64,000 nucleotides of DNA from Botryotinia globosa. Its lineage: Eukaryota > Ascomycota > Leotiomycetes > Helotiales > Sclerotiniaceae. The notes under the pieces are model-generated. The model had not been told where the DNA came from. It was given only the letters and a program-made list of their open reading frames with translations, and did no database searches. Below, piece after piece: positions 10,901-24,377 of this stretch. The stretch spans positions 1,240,001 to 1,304,000 of the forward strand of contig RCSZ01000012.1 of NCBI GenBank assembly GCA_014898425.1, read 5' to 3'. Both the position numbers and the translations under genes were made by a program. How positions within the stretch are numbered: the first letter of the stretch is position 1; each line of letters starts with the position of its first letter.

Positions 10901-13900
10901 GCTGAGCTATCAAGACTGCAAGGACTTGTCAGCTTGAAGTTCGCTAACAATCGACTGAAAAGCCTGCCTTCATATTTTGGAATTTACAGATCGATGAGGA
11001 CTTTGAATCTCTCATCGAATTTCTTGGAAGAATTCCCGGAATTTCTTTGTAACATGGTGAGTTTGACTGATATGGATATGAGTTTCAACGGAATATCAGA
11101 ACTCCCAGTCGAGATCGGCAAACTTACAGCTCTGGAACGATTCGTTTTCACAAACAATCGACTCAAAGGTTCACTTCCCACCAGTTTTGGAAAACTTGTG
11201 AACCTGAAAGAAGTTGATATTCGATACAACTTGCTTTCGAGCATCGATATCGTTGCAACCCTTCCCAAAGTTGAACAAATTTCCGCCGATCACAATTCAG
11301 TCTCCGTCTGCGAATGTGAATTCGCTAATATCAGAATCCTTCGATTGAATTCGAATCCCGTAACAAAATTCGAAATCAAAAATTCCGTTCCCACTCTAAC
11401 AACACTGAATCTCTCGAACGCAAAGCTGGCCCAAATCCCTGATGCTGCTTTCGACAAGATGCCAAATCTTAACAAGCTCGTACTAGACATAAATCACTTT
11501 GTGTCTTTACCAGCACAGATTGGCAAATTGCGCAAATTGGAGTATTTCAGTATTGCCCGAAATTCGTTGAGTAGTCTTCCAGCAGAGCTTGGGTGTCTCA
11601 CAGAACTTCGATACCTTGATATAAGACAAAACAATCTCAAGAAACTTCCCATGGAGATATGGTGGGCAAACAAGTTGGAATTTCTCAATGTTTCTTCCAA
11701 CGTTTTGGAGAACTTTCCAAAACCAGGTTCAAGACCTCCGCAGCCACCTGGCGACGTTGGTTCTGCCAACAATAATCTTAATCCGAATTCGCAAAACTCA
11801 AGCTTCGAAGAGCTCGGACCTTTGGACTTTGGACACAGAAGGCCAAGCCAGGCATCTAGTGGGCTTCTCAGCGTAGGTAGTTCACCAGTTCCTGATGCTA
11901 GGAAAGGATCAGTCGTATCAGTATACGGCAAAGGAGGGCGCAAGACTTCAGTCGTGTCAAGAAGTACTTCTGCAAGTACAATTAATCACCCACCACCGGT
12001 AAACATACGTAAGGATTCAGGATTATCCGCAAAACTTGTTAATACATTCGCTGGATCACTGAGAAATCTTCACCTGGCTGATAATGGGCTTGACGATGAT
12101 GTTTTCGATGAACTCACGCTTCTCAGCGAATTGCGGGTTCTAAATCTTTCTTACAACGATCTCAACGATATACCATCGAGGTCCATCAAGAGCTGGCCGC
12201 AATTGGTTGAGCTTTACCTATCCGGAAACGAGCTCACTTCTCTCCCTTCAGATGATTTTGAAGAATTCAGTCTCCTTCAAGTCTTGCATATCAACGGCAA
12301 CAAATTCCAGACCCTACCTGCAGAACTTGGAAAGGCGCATCGCTTGACCGTTCTAGATTGTGGTAGTAACTCATTGAAGTACAATGTTTCGAATTGGCCC
12401 TACGATTGGAACTGGAATTGGAACACCAACCTGAAATACCTCAACCTTTCCGGGAATAAACGTCTTGAGATTAAGCCCTCGCTACCGGGAAGTGCGGGTG
12501 CTCGAGATGGACGTGATCTTACGGATTTCAGCGCATTGCAATCGCTGCGAATATTAGGCCTCATGGATGTAACTTTAACTATCCCATCTATTCCCGATCA
12601 GACCGAAGATCGAAGAGTTCGTACTTCAGGCTCTCTTGCAGGACAGCTGGCATATGGAATGGCAGACAGTCTGGGGAACGATTCACACTTATCTATCATC
12701 GATATGGTTGTGCCCCGCTTCAATTCTACTGAGACAGAAACTCTTTTGGGAATGTTTGATGGTGCGATATCGTCGAATAGAGGTTCGAGAATTGCAAAAT
12801 ACCTCCATGAAAATTTCGGTCACATTTTTAGCGATGAATTGAAAAGACTGAACGCTCTCAATAATGAAACTCCCAAAGACGCGCTTAGACGGGCTTTCTT
12901 GTCACTCAACAAAGACTTAGCTACCGCTGCAGCTCAGAGTAACGAAGAGAGAGCAGTGCTTTCGCAAAGGGGATCCACTACTCCCGCAGTTCTCGCTCAA
13001 GACGATCTTACCTCTGGTGGTGTAGCTACTATTATGTTCTTGCAACAATCCGAGCTTTACGTCGCCAATGTTGGAGATGCTCAAGCCATGCTCATTCATG
13101 AAAAGGACGGTCATCGAATTTTGACCCGGAAGCATGACCCCGCCGAGCCAAACGAAAGACAACGTATCCGAGATGCAGGTGGGTGGGTCTCCAAGCAAGG
13201 GAAATTGAACGATGTTCTCGAAGTCTCCCGTGCATTCGGCTATGTCCATCTACTGCCAGCCGTTCAGGCTGCACCCCATGTGACGCACGTCACTATCAAA
13301 GAGCAGGACGAGATGGTACTAATTGCTTCAAGGGAGCTTTGGGAGTATTTATCCCCTGAACTTGTGGTTGATATCGCCCGGTATGAGAAGCATGACCTCA
13401 TGAGAGCTGCACAAAGACTTCGAGATCTTGCCATCGCCTTTGGCGCTTCTGGAAAGATTATGGTCATGATGATGGGTGTCAGTGATCTAAAGAAGCGTGC
13501 TCAAATTCGACCCCACCGGGTTCAAAGTCTATCGTTTAACCCCAATATGATGATGGACGAGGGCTATGTTCCTTCCAAGAGACCTAAGAAGAAGATCAAT
13601 GATATCGAAGATTCATCGCTCCGAAGACTAAAGCAAGAAGTTCAAGCGCCTGTGGGCGACATTGGTATTGTCTTCACAGATATCAAGAGCTCTACCGCAC
13701 TTTGGGAAACTTATCCAAATGCAATGCGATCTGCAATCAGACTCCATAATGAGGTCATGCGCCGCCAATTGCGCATCATTGGTGGTTATGAGGTCAAAAC
13801 AGAAGGAGATGCCTTCATGGTATCCTTCCCTACTGCGACATCTGCACTCCTTTGGTGTTTCGCTGTCCAAGCAGCATTACTTGAAGTTAATTGGCCCGCC

Positions 13901-14886
13901 GAAGTTATAACGAGTCATATGGGGCACGAAGTTTATGACAGCAATCAGAATCTGATCTTCAAGGGTCTGAGCGTCAGGATGGGCGCTCATTGGGGTCGGC
14001 CAGTGTGCGAGAATGATCCAGTAACGAGACGTATGGACTATTTCGGTCCCATGGTCAATCGAGCAGCTCGTATTTCTGCCGTCGCCGATGGTGGTCAAAT
14101 CACCGTCTCAGCTGATTTTATCTCTGAGATTCAACGATGCCTAGAGACATACAGTGAAAGCGACCGCTCTGGGTCTACCGGCTCAGAAGATGCTTTCGAC
14201 AGCGATCTTATCAGTCAATCAATTCGTCGTGAGCTTCGCTCCCTAAGCAGTCAAGGGTTTGAGGTCAAAGACATGGGAGAAAGAAAGCTCAAAGGATTAG
14301 AAAATCCCGAGTACATCTACCTCATGTATCCACATTCACTTGCTGGCCGAATTCACTCCCAAAGATCCTTGGAAGGGGAGGCAGCCGTCATTGCGGAGGA
14401 GCCTGCCACACTTGCTCCCAATTCGGAATTGACCATTGATCCGGCCCATGTTTGGGATATCTGGAAGCTCAGTCTAAGGTTAGAGATGTTGTGCTCAACT
14501 CTGGAGGAACCTCGTGGGGAACCTTTGCAACCTCCTGAAACAGCAATGCTTGAGAAGATGAAAAACAGAGGTGGAGAGGTGACTGATCGCTTCCTGCTAA
14601 ACTTCTTGACTCATCAAGTCTCAAGGATCGAGGTAATTTCCCCAACAATTTGCTGCTATAGTATTCCTACTAACTATCATAGACATGTATTACTGCAATC
14701 GCTACGCGTCATTTGGCGCTTGGTCAAATAGCTATCTCCGACCTCGACCAATTACGTGCACCAATGGCAGACGTTATGGAAGGCCTTGCAGCTGACCTGC
14801 GAGAATTACAGCAATATAGAGCTAGGTACGGTCCGTTGGAACCACCCTCGGTATACGAATCTGAAGATGACTTCGAAACCGTATAA
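7979..14886 (+). CDS. CYR1: Adenylate cyclase (RA-LRR-PP2C-cyclase type)
   Basis: The enzyme makes cAMP from ATP at the membrane, downstream of Ras and G proteins, and drives protein kinase A signalling in growth, sporulation and infection. Four exons: 7979-8133, 8334-9063, 9290-14632 and 14683-14886, about 2,143 residues. Order of parts: a Ser/Pro-rich unstructured N-terminus with basic blocks (1-620); a Ras-association domain (about 623-724, from SPYCIRIFKVDGTFATL); leucine-rich repeats (about 749-1360) interrupted by a Ser/Gly-rich insert near 1108-1199; a PP2C-like domain (about 1410-1694, VANVGDAQAM); and a class III cyclase domain (about 1752-1976, GDIGIVFTDIKSSTALWE and GGYEVKTEGDAFMVSF). 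The PP2C part reads FDGAISS where active phosphatases have DGHGG, so it is probably not catalytic. The fourth exon adds a conserved C-terminal tail (from TCITAIATRHLALGQ). The start gives MTRKDGSY and is the first in-frame ATG of exon 1. The second acceptor is a CAGTAG tandem site. Confidence 0.95.
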
Positions 14887-16608
14887 TTACAACCGCCCAA
14901 AATCTCTTTCTTTTATTGGTATAACAATCGTCTATCGAGCAATACGACTTGACAAATTTACCTCGGGTAGCACAGTGTATAGATTACCTAAACACCATGT
15001 ACAGCATTTTTAACTATGTTTTCTTATTCACTTTTTTAGTATACTTTTATTTGGGGACAGAACTGTGATGGTATAGTGGAATTGTTTAGTCATCTACTTT
15101 TACACGGCGACTCTCTTGACTTTTTGGGTCATTGGGCATAGGCATTAGCGGCTAGGTTTATATATGGATTTAAAAGGATAAGGTGGGATTGGAGATGGGA
15201 GTTCAGTCTATATTACATTTGTTGGTTGTTTGCTGGGTCGGGCCCTTGAGCGGGGCATGCGTTTTTTGTGTTTACTTGTCATTATTTTGATATATACTTT
15301 TAAGCCTCGTTATCGAATTGGAATCAATCGGAAGGGAATATATTTGGATGGGTGTGGTGATATGAATGGATGGGAAGATCACGGGAAAGGAAGGAAAGGA
15401 AGGATCGATGGCTTTGGGTCTGCACCGTGTGTATGAGATCATCACAAAGACTGCGTCTTAGATCTTCATTATACTAGAGGTTGGCAGAAATGAATGGAAG
15501 TGGAAGGCAAGAGTTTATAAGAGGATTTGCTCCCTTGAAGGGAAAAGAAAGCAAGAAAAAGAAGGAACCGGAATAACATTATGACTTGATGACTCGGATT
15601 TCTTTGGTACGAAACTGAGAATTTATAGCATCGGATTGAATTGGTGGACTGAAGGGTATATACAAATATTAAGCGAGCAAGCGAGCAAGCGAGCGTGGCA
15701 TGTTTGGACTGTTCTTCATCCGGAGATGTGTAGACTGGGCGGGGCGCGGGGTGGCGTGGTGTGGATGAGAATGGAATGGATGGGGATAGGGGAGGCTTGG
15801 AATCGGAAGGGAGAGGAAGAGAAGAAGAGAGAAATTATATGAAACACATATTTTGATTCGGGTACTGTGGTCGATCTGTTTTTGATTTGATTTTTGATGA
15901 TATGTGTGATGATATGTGTGATGATATGTGTGATGCTATGTGTGATATTGTGTTCATGTGATTTGAAGTTTAAAATTTAAAAGTATGAATGTGTGATTGA
16001 TTTCTTTGAGAAAGAATCTCGATGGGTAAGTAAGAAGAAATAGAAGGATTTGGCGGTGATCTTGTAATTGGTGACTTTGATCTTGGGATTGTTGCTTCGG
16101 GATATGGTATGTATAGGTAGATCGTTAGTTGAAGGACGGAAGGGATATAAAAGAGATTCACTTCCGAGGAAGAGAGAATCGAAGAGGTGATTGGTAGGTG
16201 GGTAGGTCAAGTGACTTGAGACCAGAAGTCTTGAGGGATTACAAGTGACTTTACTGTGAAGGGGAGTTGAATACGAGACGGAGAAGCATTTGAGAGTTTG
16301 GGAGTGAGTGGTTCGGTTGTAATCTGGCTGGTTGTATTTGTATCTACTTGATTGTACGCGTGTGACGAAACTTTTTTTTTTTTTGGAAATCATCGTCTCC
16401 TGGTGAGCGGTTCTTGTGTCTAGTAGGGAGGGCCGGGGGTTCTTGATGACTACCTACTGCGTATGCGTATGCGCATACCAATACGAATACACATATATTC
16501 ATTGAATTCGATATCTCAGAACACTGCATAATCTCCAGCCGTAAGATTGAATTTTACAGATTCATTCATTTGGTCATTAAAAAACATAAAAGGGTATATG
16601 GGTATACA
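14887..16608. other. 3' intergenic region after adenylate cyclase
   Basis: About 1.7 kb lies between convergent gene ends. It is G-rich in the middle (15350-15840) with short purine runs and holds a tandem repeat at 15896-15943. Small open frames have biased, repetitive composition. A T-run near 16372 is visible. No gene seen. Confidence 0.5.
15896..15943. repeat. 12-base tandem repeat, four copies
   Basis: The unit GATGATATGTGT occurs three times exactly and a fourth time with one change (GATGCTATGTGT). Confidence 0.85.
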
Positions 16609-18478
16609 TTAAGCCCAACCCGGGCTCCTAGGACTCATTAACACGCCTTCATTTATACTCCTCGCGCTGCTCAGCCGCGAACCATTTTGGTCGTGCGGCG
16701 GACTCAAATGGTCTGCATCTTCTTTACTCTCGTAAGTCTGCGGATTTTCTAACCCGCGCTCCACATCTCCCTGTCTGCTGACTAGTTCCGTGCCGTCTTC
16801 CTCTTCGATTTCTTTGTCGAATCCCATGCCTCGGTGACTCGAATTCACATCGAGTGTTTTCATCATTGTGATGCCCTGATTCGTCGCATACGAGCCGCGT
16901 CTTCCATTTATAAAGGAGTTTCTCGATGCGACTTTGGGAAGGCTGGAGCGGCGGCGACTGGGATCGTAGCCGAGCGATTTGGAGTGGTTGGAAGAATTGT
17001 GCGTGGTGCCTGCGATGCGGGGGAAGATGCAGATGAGGAGGAGTCGGATGGCGGGCATGCTGGAACAGATGATTCCGGTGCAGATTTCGATGGTGCACCA
17101 GTAGCCTAGTTGGACGTAGTCCCCTTGATGGATAGATTAGCTTTGGAGTTTGGGACAGGGGAAACCGGGAGGATTACATGTTGGATTTTGAGTATTTGCA
17201 AAGACGATGAGGGATTGCAGACGAAGGATACTGATGACCGTCACACTAGGAATGGTTATCATGATGTCACACGGCATCAATGAGTCAAGAGTTTGCACTT
17301 ACATAATACCAATACTCAACATAGCAGCCACACCAATCTTCTTTTTCCAGTGCAAATTGAGATCGTAAAGTTGCGTCAAAGGAAGTATCAACATCCAGAT
17401 ATCCATTACGATACTGATACCCGCACTGGAAAATGCCAGTGCATTGATATTCAGACACTTTCCAGAATGTTCACCATCCCATCTCTTCCAGTAGAAACTG
17501 ATTGGACGACATTGTAAGGCGGCTAATAAGTCGATTATTATGAATATTAGGAGGTTCGCGATAATTGTACCCCAGATTGTCAAACGTATCTTGCGTTCGG
17601 GGAAGAGACGAAGGAAGAAGAAAAGGATGGAGATTTTGATGAAGTTGACTTGGGCAAAATATAGGATTTCGGCTCCGTAGAACCACTGCAATTTGTCAGT
17701 TTCAAATAGTAAAGTGCGTTCTAATCGTAGCACCACTCACACGAATCATGTCACTGATGCTGGTGAAACTTAATGTCCAGATATCTTTTCCCAGTCCGTT
17801 ACCGGTAACTATTTCTCCCTAAGTATGTGTGACGATGTGTCTTGATCGCAAGAAAACTTACGGCCTCGAACGTTGATAACAGCTTGTGGTAAACCAACAA
17901 TCTATAATGGAATCAGCTATGGTCCTATCATATCCATTCATGCCAAATTAACCATTACAAAAGTCGCAACATAATCATCCCACCAAAGTCGAGTATCAGA
18001 GGTGAATCTTGAAGCGATTCTCAAAAGGTATGCGATCCAAGAAGCAACGGCGAATGAGTTAGATATCCAATTGTATAAATCCCTTTTATCCCTGACTGGT
18101 GCATTGCAGGCGACAGACGTAACATTTTTGGTACCTAGAAATCATCAGCACTAGAATTGTTATCGCAACTGATTGTAACTTACTAAGTGCTTCTTTAATA
18201 GTGCATTGCTGCATTACACAAATGTTGACTGCTTGATTTAGAGGAACATTTGTGCAAATGCATTGTTGATCGGTAGGAGAGCAAGTCGAATTCCCAAGAG
18301 CCGTGGTAAGACAAGTGAGCTAACGTGATGTCAGTTCATGTTAGAAGTTTCAAGAATATCCATAGCTTACAGCACATGAAGGAAGAGCTTCAACAACGTC
18401 AGTTATTGACAATGATGCGGCAACGATGTTGACTGGCAGCACAGCGCACAGTAAGGATAACCAAGCAAAGACTCTCAT
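16609..18478 (-). CDS. CFEM-domain seven-helix receptor (PTH11-like)
   Basis: It encodes a plasma-membrane receptor of the fungal PTH11-like class, in which an extracellular CFEM domain precedes seven membrane helices; some members sense surfaces or host cues. Eight exons: 18371-18478, 18184-18319, 17953-18134, 17862-17901, 17741-17814, 17303-17685, 17178-17245 and 16609-17123, giving 501 residues. A signal peptide (MRVFAWLSLLCAVLPVNIVAA) is followed by a CFEM domain with all eight cysteines (SCA, LTC, STC, QCIC, ICVMQQC, VAC; about residues 35-95). The rhodopsin-like part shows helices such as SIVMDIWMLILPLTQLYDL and the marker LQCRPISFYW. The cytoplasmic tail (about 150 residues) is Ser/Arg-rich and acidic, a likely phosphorylation region. 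An upstream in-frame ATG exists in the leader but would spoil the signal peptide. Exon borders of the two shortest exons are the least certain. Ligand and coupling are unknown. Confidence 0.87.
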
Positions 18479-21400
18479 GTTGACTTCGGATATCGTCGAT
18501 GAACAACATTCATGAACCGGGATAAGTTTTACATATAGCAATTTCTGTTCATCATATGTTGTCAAACTTGCATCTTCTCCATTGTCTAGAGTGTCGATCA
18601 ATGCAATGTAGGAAGAGAAAGCTCGAGAGATTGCGAATCGGGATGATCTTTGTTGATAAGAGTAAGTTAAGAGTAAGTTAAGTGTAAGTTAAGTGTACAT
18701 TTTGCTGATGCCGAACCACTATACAAGACACTAGCAGTGGATAGTGGGAAAAGGCCCTCGATATGAGAAGACTGTGCTTGCAGTTCACCCCGCTAAACTT
18801 AAAATTTGGGGTGCATCTTGTCGCGGGGCACGGTTTCACTAGCTTGATATGGTACCAATGAACCACAGGGGGGCGATGATTTTAGTCTATGACACGAAAC
18901 ATATTATCATGAACCTCGACAGCTCTGAAGGGACTTCCCAATGTTGGAACATTTTGGCAGATTGTGGCATGTACTGCAGTCTGCAGTCTGCAGTGCTCAA
19001 TGCAGTGTAGTTCTGATCCTGACGGAATATTGACCTACTGGGTAGTTATGGTCCACGGAGAAAATTTAGCAAGTGGGGACATGCTGGCGTGCTCGAGCAA
19101 ATTTCCTTCCGCTCGAGAGCTTTCGAAAACCAATAGAAAACCTTACCTCCCGCAAGACGGGTTGACGGGCGAACAATATGCCCTTCTTCCGGATGGATAA
19201 GGCATGAGCTTGCTATACTCGAGTAGTCCAGCTTGGATGCATAGCGAGTTCGCGTACGAGACTAATCGATTCTACCAAGTAGATACCGAAGGGTTGCATA
19301 TCATCATCACTCGTGGAGTTCTGTCGGAAAATCATGCTAGCGTAATAAACGAATCAATGGAAGATGTCTTCGGGAGTTAATATAGAGCTAAGAGCTGCAA
19401 TATTTGAGGATGAAGCTTGAAAATAATGATGATGATGGCGGGCCTTGGTGTCTAATCGGTCCATATAGCCGATTACGATACGCAGATACTGGTACCGCAA
19501 ACTTCTTCCGGTACTCTATTTGTTTCGAGTCAGCTGTAATCCGTGATAAGTAATATATGAGATAAAGTGACTCGCGAGGAGTTTTAGACAGAAAAGGGTG
19601 TGACTGCGTGACTGCGTGGCTGCATGCAGTATGGAAGCCACATAATAACAATAAATTGTGTAACTTTACGTTACATCAATTTCGACTTTATCCAACAGTC
19701 TTTCTCTAGTACCTACCGACATTAGTTTTTTCTTTTGGGCGGGGTGGTGTGGTGAAGTTTAAACGTCGATAACGTTGTAGAGATCAAAACCGCCGTCGAT
19801 CAAGAAAACTCAAAATTGACTTTCGAAAAGTTACCACTAAGGTTATCAGTTAGACGAGAAGTTGTTTGTCGCCCTGAATCGTAGTTGATGCATATCATCG
19901 TGCGGAGTCGGAATGAGACACGAATTTTACTCCGTCTCGAGTCCGTCTAGGACTGAATAATCATCTAAAGCTTTCTCATATTCTCATGAAAGTCTAGATG
20001 ACTATCACAATACATGTTGTTGGAATGCTCCGGCAGATGTTGCCTCGGCTCAACGGTATATCACAAACGACGCCCGAGCACACGTTAAACCCTTATTCCG
20101 TGCTCATTGAAGCTTTTGACGCCTCGAGAGGGTCAGAAAGAAAGCTTGATAATTGTCATTTGAAGATACCGATGGAGAAATCGAATCAATCAATTCGAAA
20201 CTGGACCAAAATCTTCCCCAGATTGTGGCATGAATCTCCAAGGTACCTACCTACCTACCTAGGTATTGTCTTGTATGTCATAGCTTCAACCGCCACAAAA
20301 ATAAGTAGTATAGGGGAGCTACCGAATTACTGGGGATTCGTGCTATGTAGTCTTTCATGCGTTCTTATCGGGGGGTTGAGGCAGGAAAGGCATAAGGTTT
20401 GCGACTCGACAATCCTGACCGCAGCAATGGTAATTGATATACCCAGATAGTCAATGATCATCTGCAATACTAATAAATAACATTCCCAGTTTGCAATACC
20501 TACTAGTCTCCAAGCACCCAACTTTTCACATTCACAATACGGCCACATCCTACCCACCACATTCACTCATTCGCCCCATCCACTCGCCTACCCATATCAT
20601 CCATATTCACTACCTCCCACACTCGCTCAACGCGCATAGATATACTCAAACAACAGTCCACCCATCACAACATCCCACCAACTGGCAGAGTGGTCAGCCC
20701 TACTCGCTCAAGTCAGTTCGCCCAGTGAAGCAAGAATATACCATCCGATCCCGCATCGATCTCGGATGTGGGCGTGTGTGGGATGTTGGTACTGATACAA
20801 AAAACCGGTGGTGCCGGTTTTCCCCTATAGCGCGAGAAGTCGCGCTTAGTAGGTTTTGCATTTTTGGAGGTCGAGGAGGTGGTGGTGGTGGTGGATAAGT
20901 GGGGCGAGCAGGTGTTGTACGGTAGAGAAAGGATGGGGATGGAGATGGGTAAGCGAGAGAATGAGGAGAGGAAGATGATGAGAGGTTTCTAATTTTTGGG
21001 GTTTATGATATTGAATTCTAGATCGTCGCATTATAAACTATGTAGGTAGTAGGTATCTCATTCTACATTTTCAACAACAAATATGATATATATATTTTGT
21101 CAAATTTTACACGCGTATTTGCGGCTCAGACATCACAATTTCTCTCCACAAAGTTGCCAAATGGAGAGTGAGTGAGTGAGCATATGCGAAATCAACATCA
21201 CATCCCTTCAAACTTCACACCAACTAAAATGAACATACTCCAACTATCCATTCCATCTATTCATCTCCCCCAGACTCTACCATTCCAACAAACCAATCCA
21301 ATCCATCAATCTCAATACCTCCTACCTCCCTCACCAACAGATACTCAAACTACCGAGCTACCCATCAATATTCAAAATCTACCACCAATTTATTCTTTAA

Positions 21401-22115
21401 TCCTTCACTCCTCCACTCCTCCATCCATTCATCCATCCATCCATCCGTCCAAATCAAAGTTTCCAGATATCCCAAGTATTCTCAGGTAAATTTTTGTATC
21501 ATAAGTATTCCTCCCTTCCTCTCGTTAGCTTGTATGGTGTATAGTGTATATCTGTTGCTGCTACTTTCTTGTGCGGAGGATCTTGATTTCATCTCATCAC
21601 ATCACATCACATCATATCATGCTAAACTACCATCTCACTGTATTAAACTACCTACATACCTATCTAGTAGCTATCGAGTGACCTACACATCTATATATCT
21701 ATATCAATAAATCAATCTTTAGATAGGTAGGTATGCACATACATATATACATACATCACACTTAAATCCTATTTCATCACCCTCACCCATATGCTTGCTC
21801 AAAGCAATCAATCTTACTTGTAAATAATCATCAACCAACCAACCAACCAGCAAACAATAGTGTACAAAGGAAAAGATCTACATCTCGTTTCCAAGGTAGA
21901 TGTGAATAATATTCCCAATCTCAACCTCAAGATTCTAGGCGCAGATACCCGCCCGTTAATCCCATCACCTTATCACGCTCACAAGTCCTTACAATCCCAA
22001 AACCCCAAAACAAAAGAAACATCTGGATATCAATATTCAAGAATGAAATGTAAACAAGTTTGCTTGTTTTCTGAACTGAATAAAAAGCAAGTCTCTTAAT
22101 AAATACTCTCCCACC
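18479..22115. other. 3.6 kb intergenic region with no convincing gene
   Basis: This stretch holds only short open frames. The largest, 19998-20450 (150 codons, plus), has no family resemblance and includes residues coded by a CCTACCTACCTAGGTA run. 20491-20898 and 21172-21489 are Pro/His/Thr-rich low-complexity translations of CCATCCATC and CACATTCAC repeats. Palindromic TACCTAGGTA-like motifs and a CATCA run (about 21597-21620) are present. Part may serve as the promoter of the receptor gene. Confidence 0.45.
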
Positions 22116-24377
22116 TCAAGCATAAACACCCTTCGAACCTGGTTCGTCCCACCTCGGTGTAATTGTATTTTCCAATTCCTCTCTATCATCTCTCTCCCTC
22201 CCCGGCGTACTCCAACCCCCTCTCCCACCTTTCCTCCTCCTAACACTACCATCCACATCCTCCAACGCGCCAATCCACTCCCAGACCCTTGAGATCTCGC
22301 CATTTTGACTCTCCCTTTGCATAGATCTAATATTCGAATTCATTTCCACTACTTTCTTAACTTTTGTCCAGATTTGCTCTCGCTTCTTCAAACTATGTTC
22401 ATCGCGGAGGACATCATCTCTTAATTGGCCTATACTGATCCAACCGTCCTTGAATCCATCTGGATCGGATGCGTGAAGGGATGCTTGAGTAGCGAGACGT
22501 TGAAGAGTATGTGAAACCAAAGCAGGAATTGCGGCTTTCGTAGCTGTGTGACTGCGAATCGATGAACGGGCGTAGAGGAAGAGGATAATGGCTAAAACTA
22601 GAGATCCAATTTCGAGATAATATCTTGCCAATGTGAGTCTGAAGGATCGCTTGACGGCGCAGACGAGGGGGATACGGGCGAGTGAGGTACTTGCGAGAGT
22701 GTTTGATCTGCAACGGGGATGTTTAACCTGATTAGTGAACCGAGTTGTCAGAAGATATTGTAGTAAAAGGAAGAATACATGTACAAACAGTGACAAGGAT
22801 CAAAAAGGAAAGGAATTCAGAGCTTACCCTTCAGCACCAACGACTACTTCGTCTCTCCCCTTGATCTCTCCGATGGCACCAAGCCATAATTCCTCGAACT
22901 CAGCTTCTCCCATGCCCTTTCTTCTCTTTTGACTAACGTCTTTCTTTAAATGTTCGGCATCGATCTCAACAGTCGGTTCGGGTGCACCAGATTCATCTGT
23001 CAAATCACCGCATTCCCATTTTGCTCTTCTCTCTCTCAATTCCTCAACAGCTCGATCCGCGACAGCCTTGACACGCCTTTGCTTTTCTCCATCAGGTTCA
23101 CAGGTTGGTGGAAGCGGCAAGAATCCGCCCAACGAGAGAGGATGATGCTTGAGAATAAAATCTTGGTCACACTGAACTTCATAGTTGGCATTACAATAAG
23201 CATGCTGTGGGCACCAATCGCACTGTGGTTCGGCGAGTACTTGTACCCAATCCGGAAGGTCTGGTCTGACGGGTATTATCGAATGCGCTTCTCTACCTAC
23301 TCCACAGAAGCCTACGGCAATTTTCTCTTGCCTGTACCATGTGGCATAGCCACCAAGCAATGTAAGAAGAATCATCCAAATAGGACCACTCATGCTGACG
23401 CCATTTGAAGCTTTTCGTCGGGGTTGAATTGTAGTGCGCCCTCTCTGTTGCTCACGCTCGAGTTCGAATTGTGCCTCGGGAGTGAAATCCTCACTAATCT
23501 CAACTCCATTCTCATCATAATCCTTCAGGCCATCGAGGCTACTAACAAGAATTTCGAAAGTGGAAGAAGTCGGTGGGCGTATCCCAACGTTAGCTTGTGG
23601 AGTTACCGTGCGTCTTCTCGAAATCGAATTCCTTCGTTTTTCCATTTCCTTCATAGCACTCCCACCCACGCTCTTTCTCTTACTGTCATGACTTGATATG
23701 GGTATTCTAGGTGGCGAGCCCTTTTGAAATGGATTGTCGTGGGTGAAATTGCTTTCTCTCCGAGAGTCTTTCTTTTGTACCACTCCATCTAAATTGCCCC
23801 TTGCCCCGACCATCGGCGTTTGAACTGTCGTGCTTTTTCTTGATTTTCTCACAGTCTGCGGGACGTCGTCATCGTCTGAAAGACTCTCCTCCTCCTGCCT
23901 GGGATGTTTGACGCTTGGTTGTGGTGTCTTTTTTACAGGACTACTAGCTCTAGGCATCCTCTTTACTGGGCTAATAGACCTAGTTGATCTCCTGGTATTC
24001 CTGTACGCTGGCTCATCATCGCTAATATCCACTGATGCTCTAACTTTCGCAGGAGATTGTCTCACAACTCGCGTCCGCGGTGGTGGCAGGATAGCATCAC
24101 TTTCCCGTGGGCTTTCTATTGTACTTTCCTGAGTACTGCTCTCTTGTGACGATTCCGCATCGACGATTCCTCGACTCGTTCTCTTCGCACGCGCTCTTTC
24201 GTTCAATATCTTTCGTGCCTGTGGTCTTAAGTCCTCGTTGAAGATTTCGACGAGTTGCGCTTTCTTCGCATTGGATGGATAATCGATATTATGTGTGACT
24301 AGAATAGAGCGGATTCGAGCCATTGTAAGGGTAGCTGGCTCAAAGCCGTCCTGCAGGTATTCGAGTTCATCTGACAT
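22116..24377 (-). CDS. SRC1: Src1/Heh1-type inner nuclear membrane protein (HeH + MSC domains)
   Basis: Proteins of this LEM-like family sit in the inner nuclear membrane, tether chromatin and rDNA, and help nuclear pore quality control. Two exons, 22828-24377 and 22116-22707, with a 120-base intron, give 713 residues. The N-terminal HeH helix-extension-helix domain (about 10-55) reads FEPATLTMARIRSILVTHN. A long Ser/Arg/Pro-rich nucleoplasmic region with basic clusters (likely nuclear localisation signals) follows. The first membrane helix is near 331-348 (GPIWMILLTLLGGYATWY). The lumenal part has paired cysteines (CDWCPQHAYC, CDQDF). The second helix is near 547-563 (YYLEIGSLVLAIILFLY). The C-terminal Man1-Src1 domain ends in a Gly/Arg-rich tail. 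Yeast SRC1 is known for alternative splicing; the single intron here lies in the lumenal region. Confidence 0.9.

Noticed and set aside
15896..15943. Regular repeat that might suggest a CRISPR-like array
   Set aside because: Units are 12 bases in direct contact with no spacers, and the genome is fungal.
19998..20450. 150-codon plus open frame
   Set aside because: No family resemblance, no clear splice context, and part of it translates a CCTACC repeat.
20491..20898. 135-codon plus open frame ending in a poly-Gly run
   Set aside because: Translation of simple repeats (CACATTCAC, GGTGGTGG).
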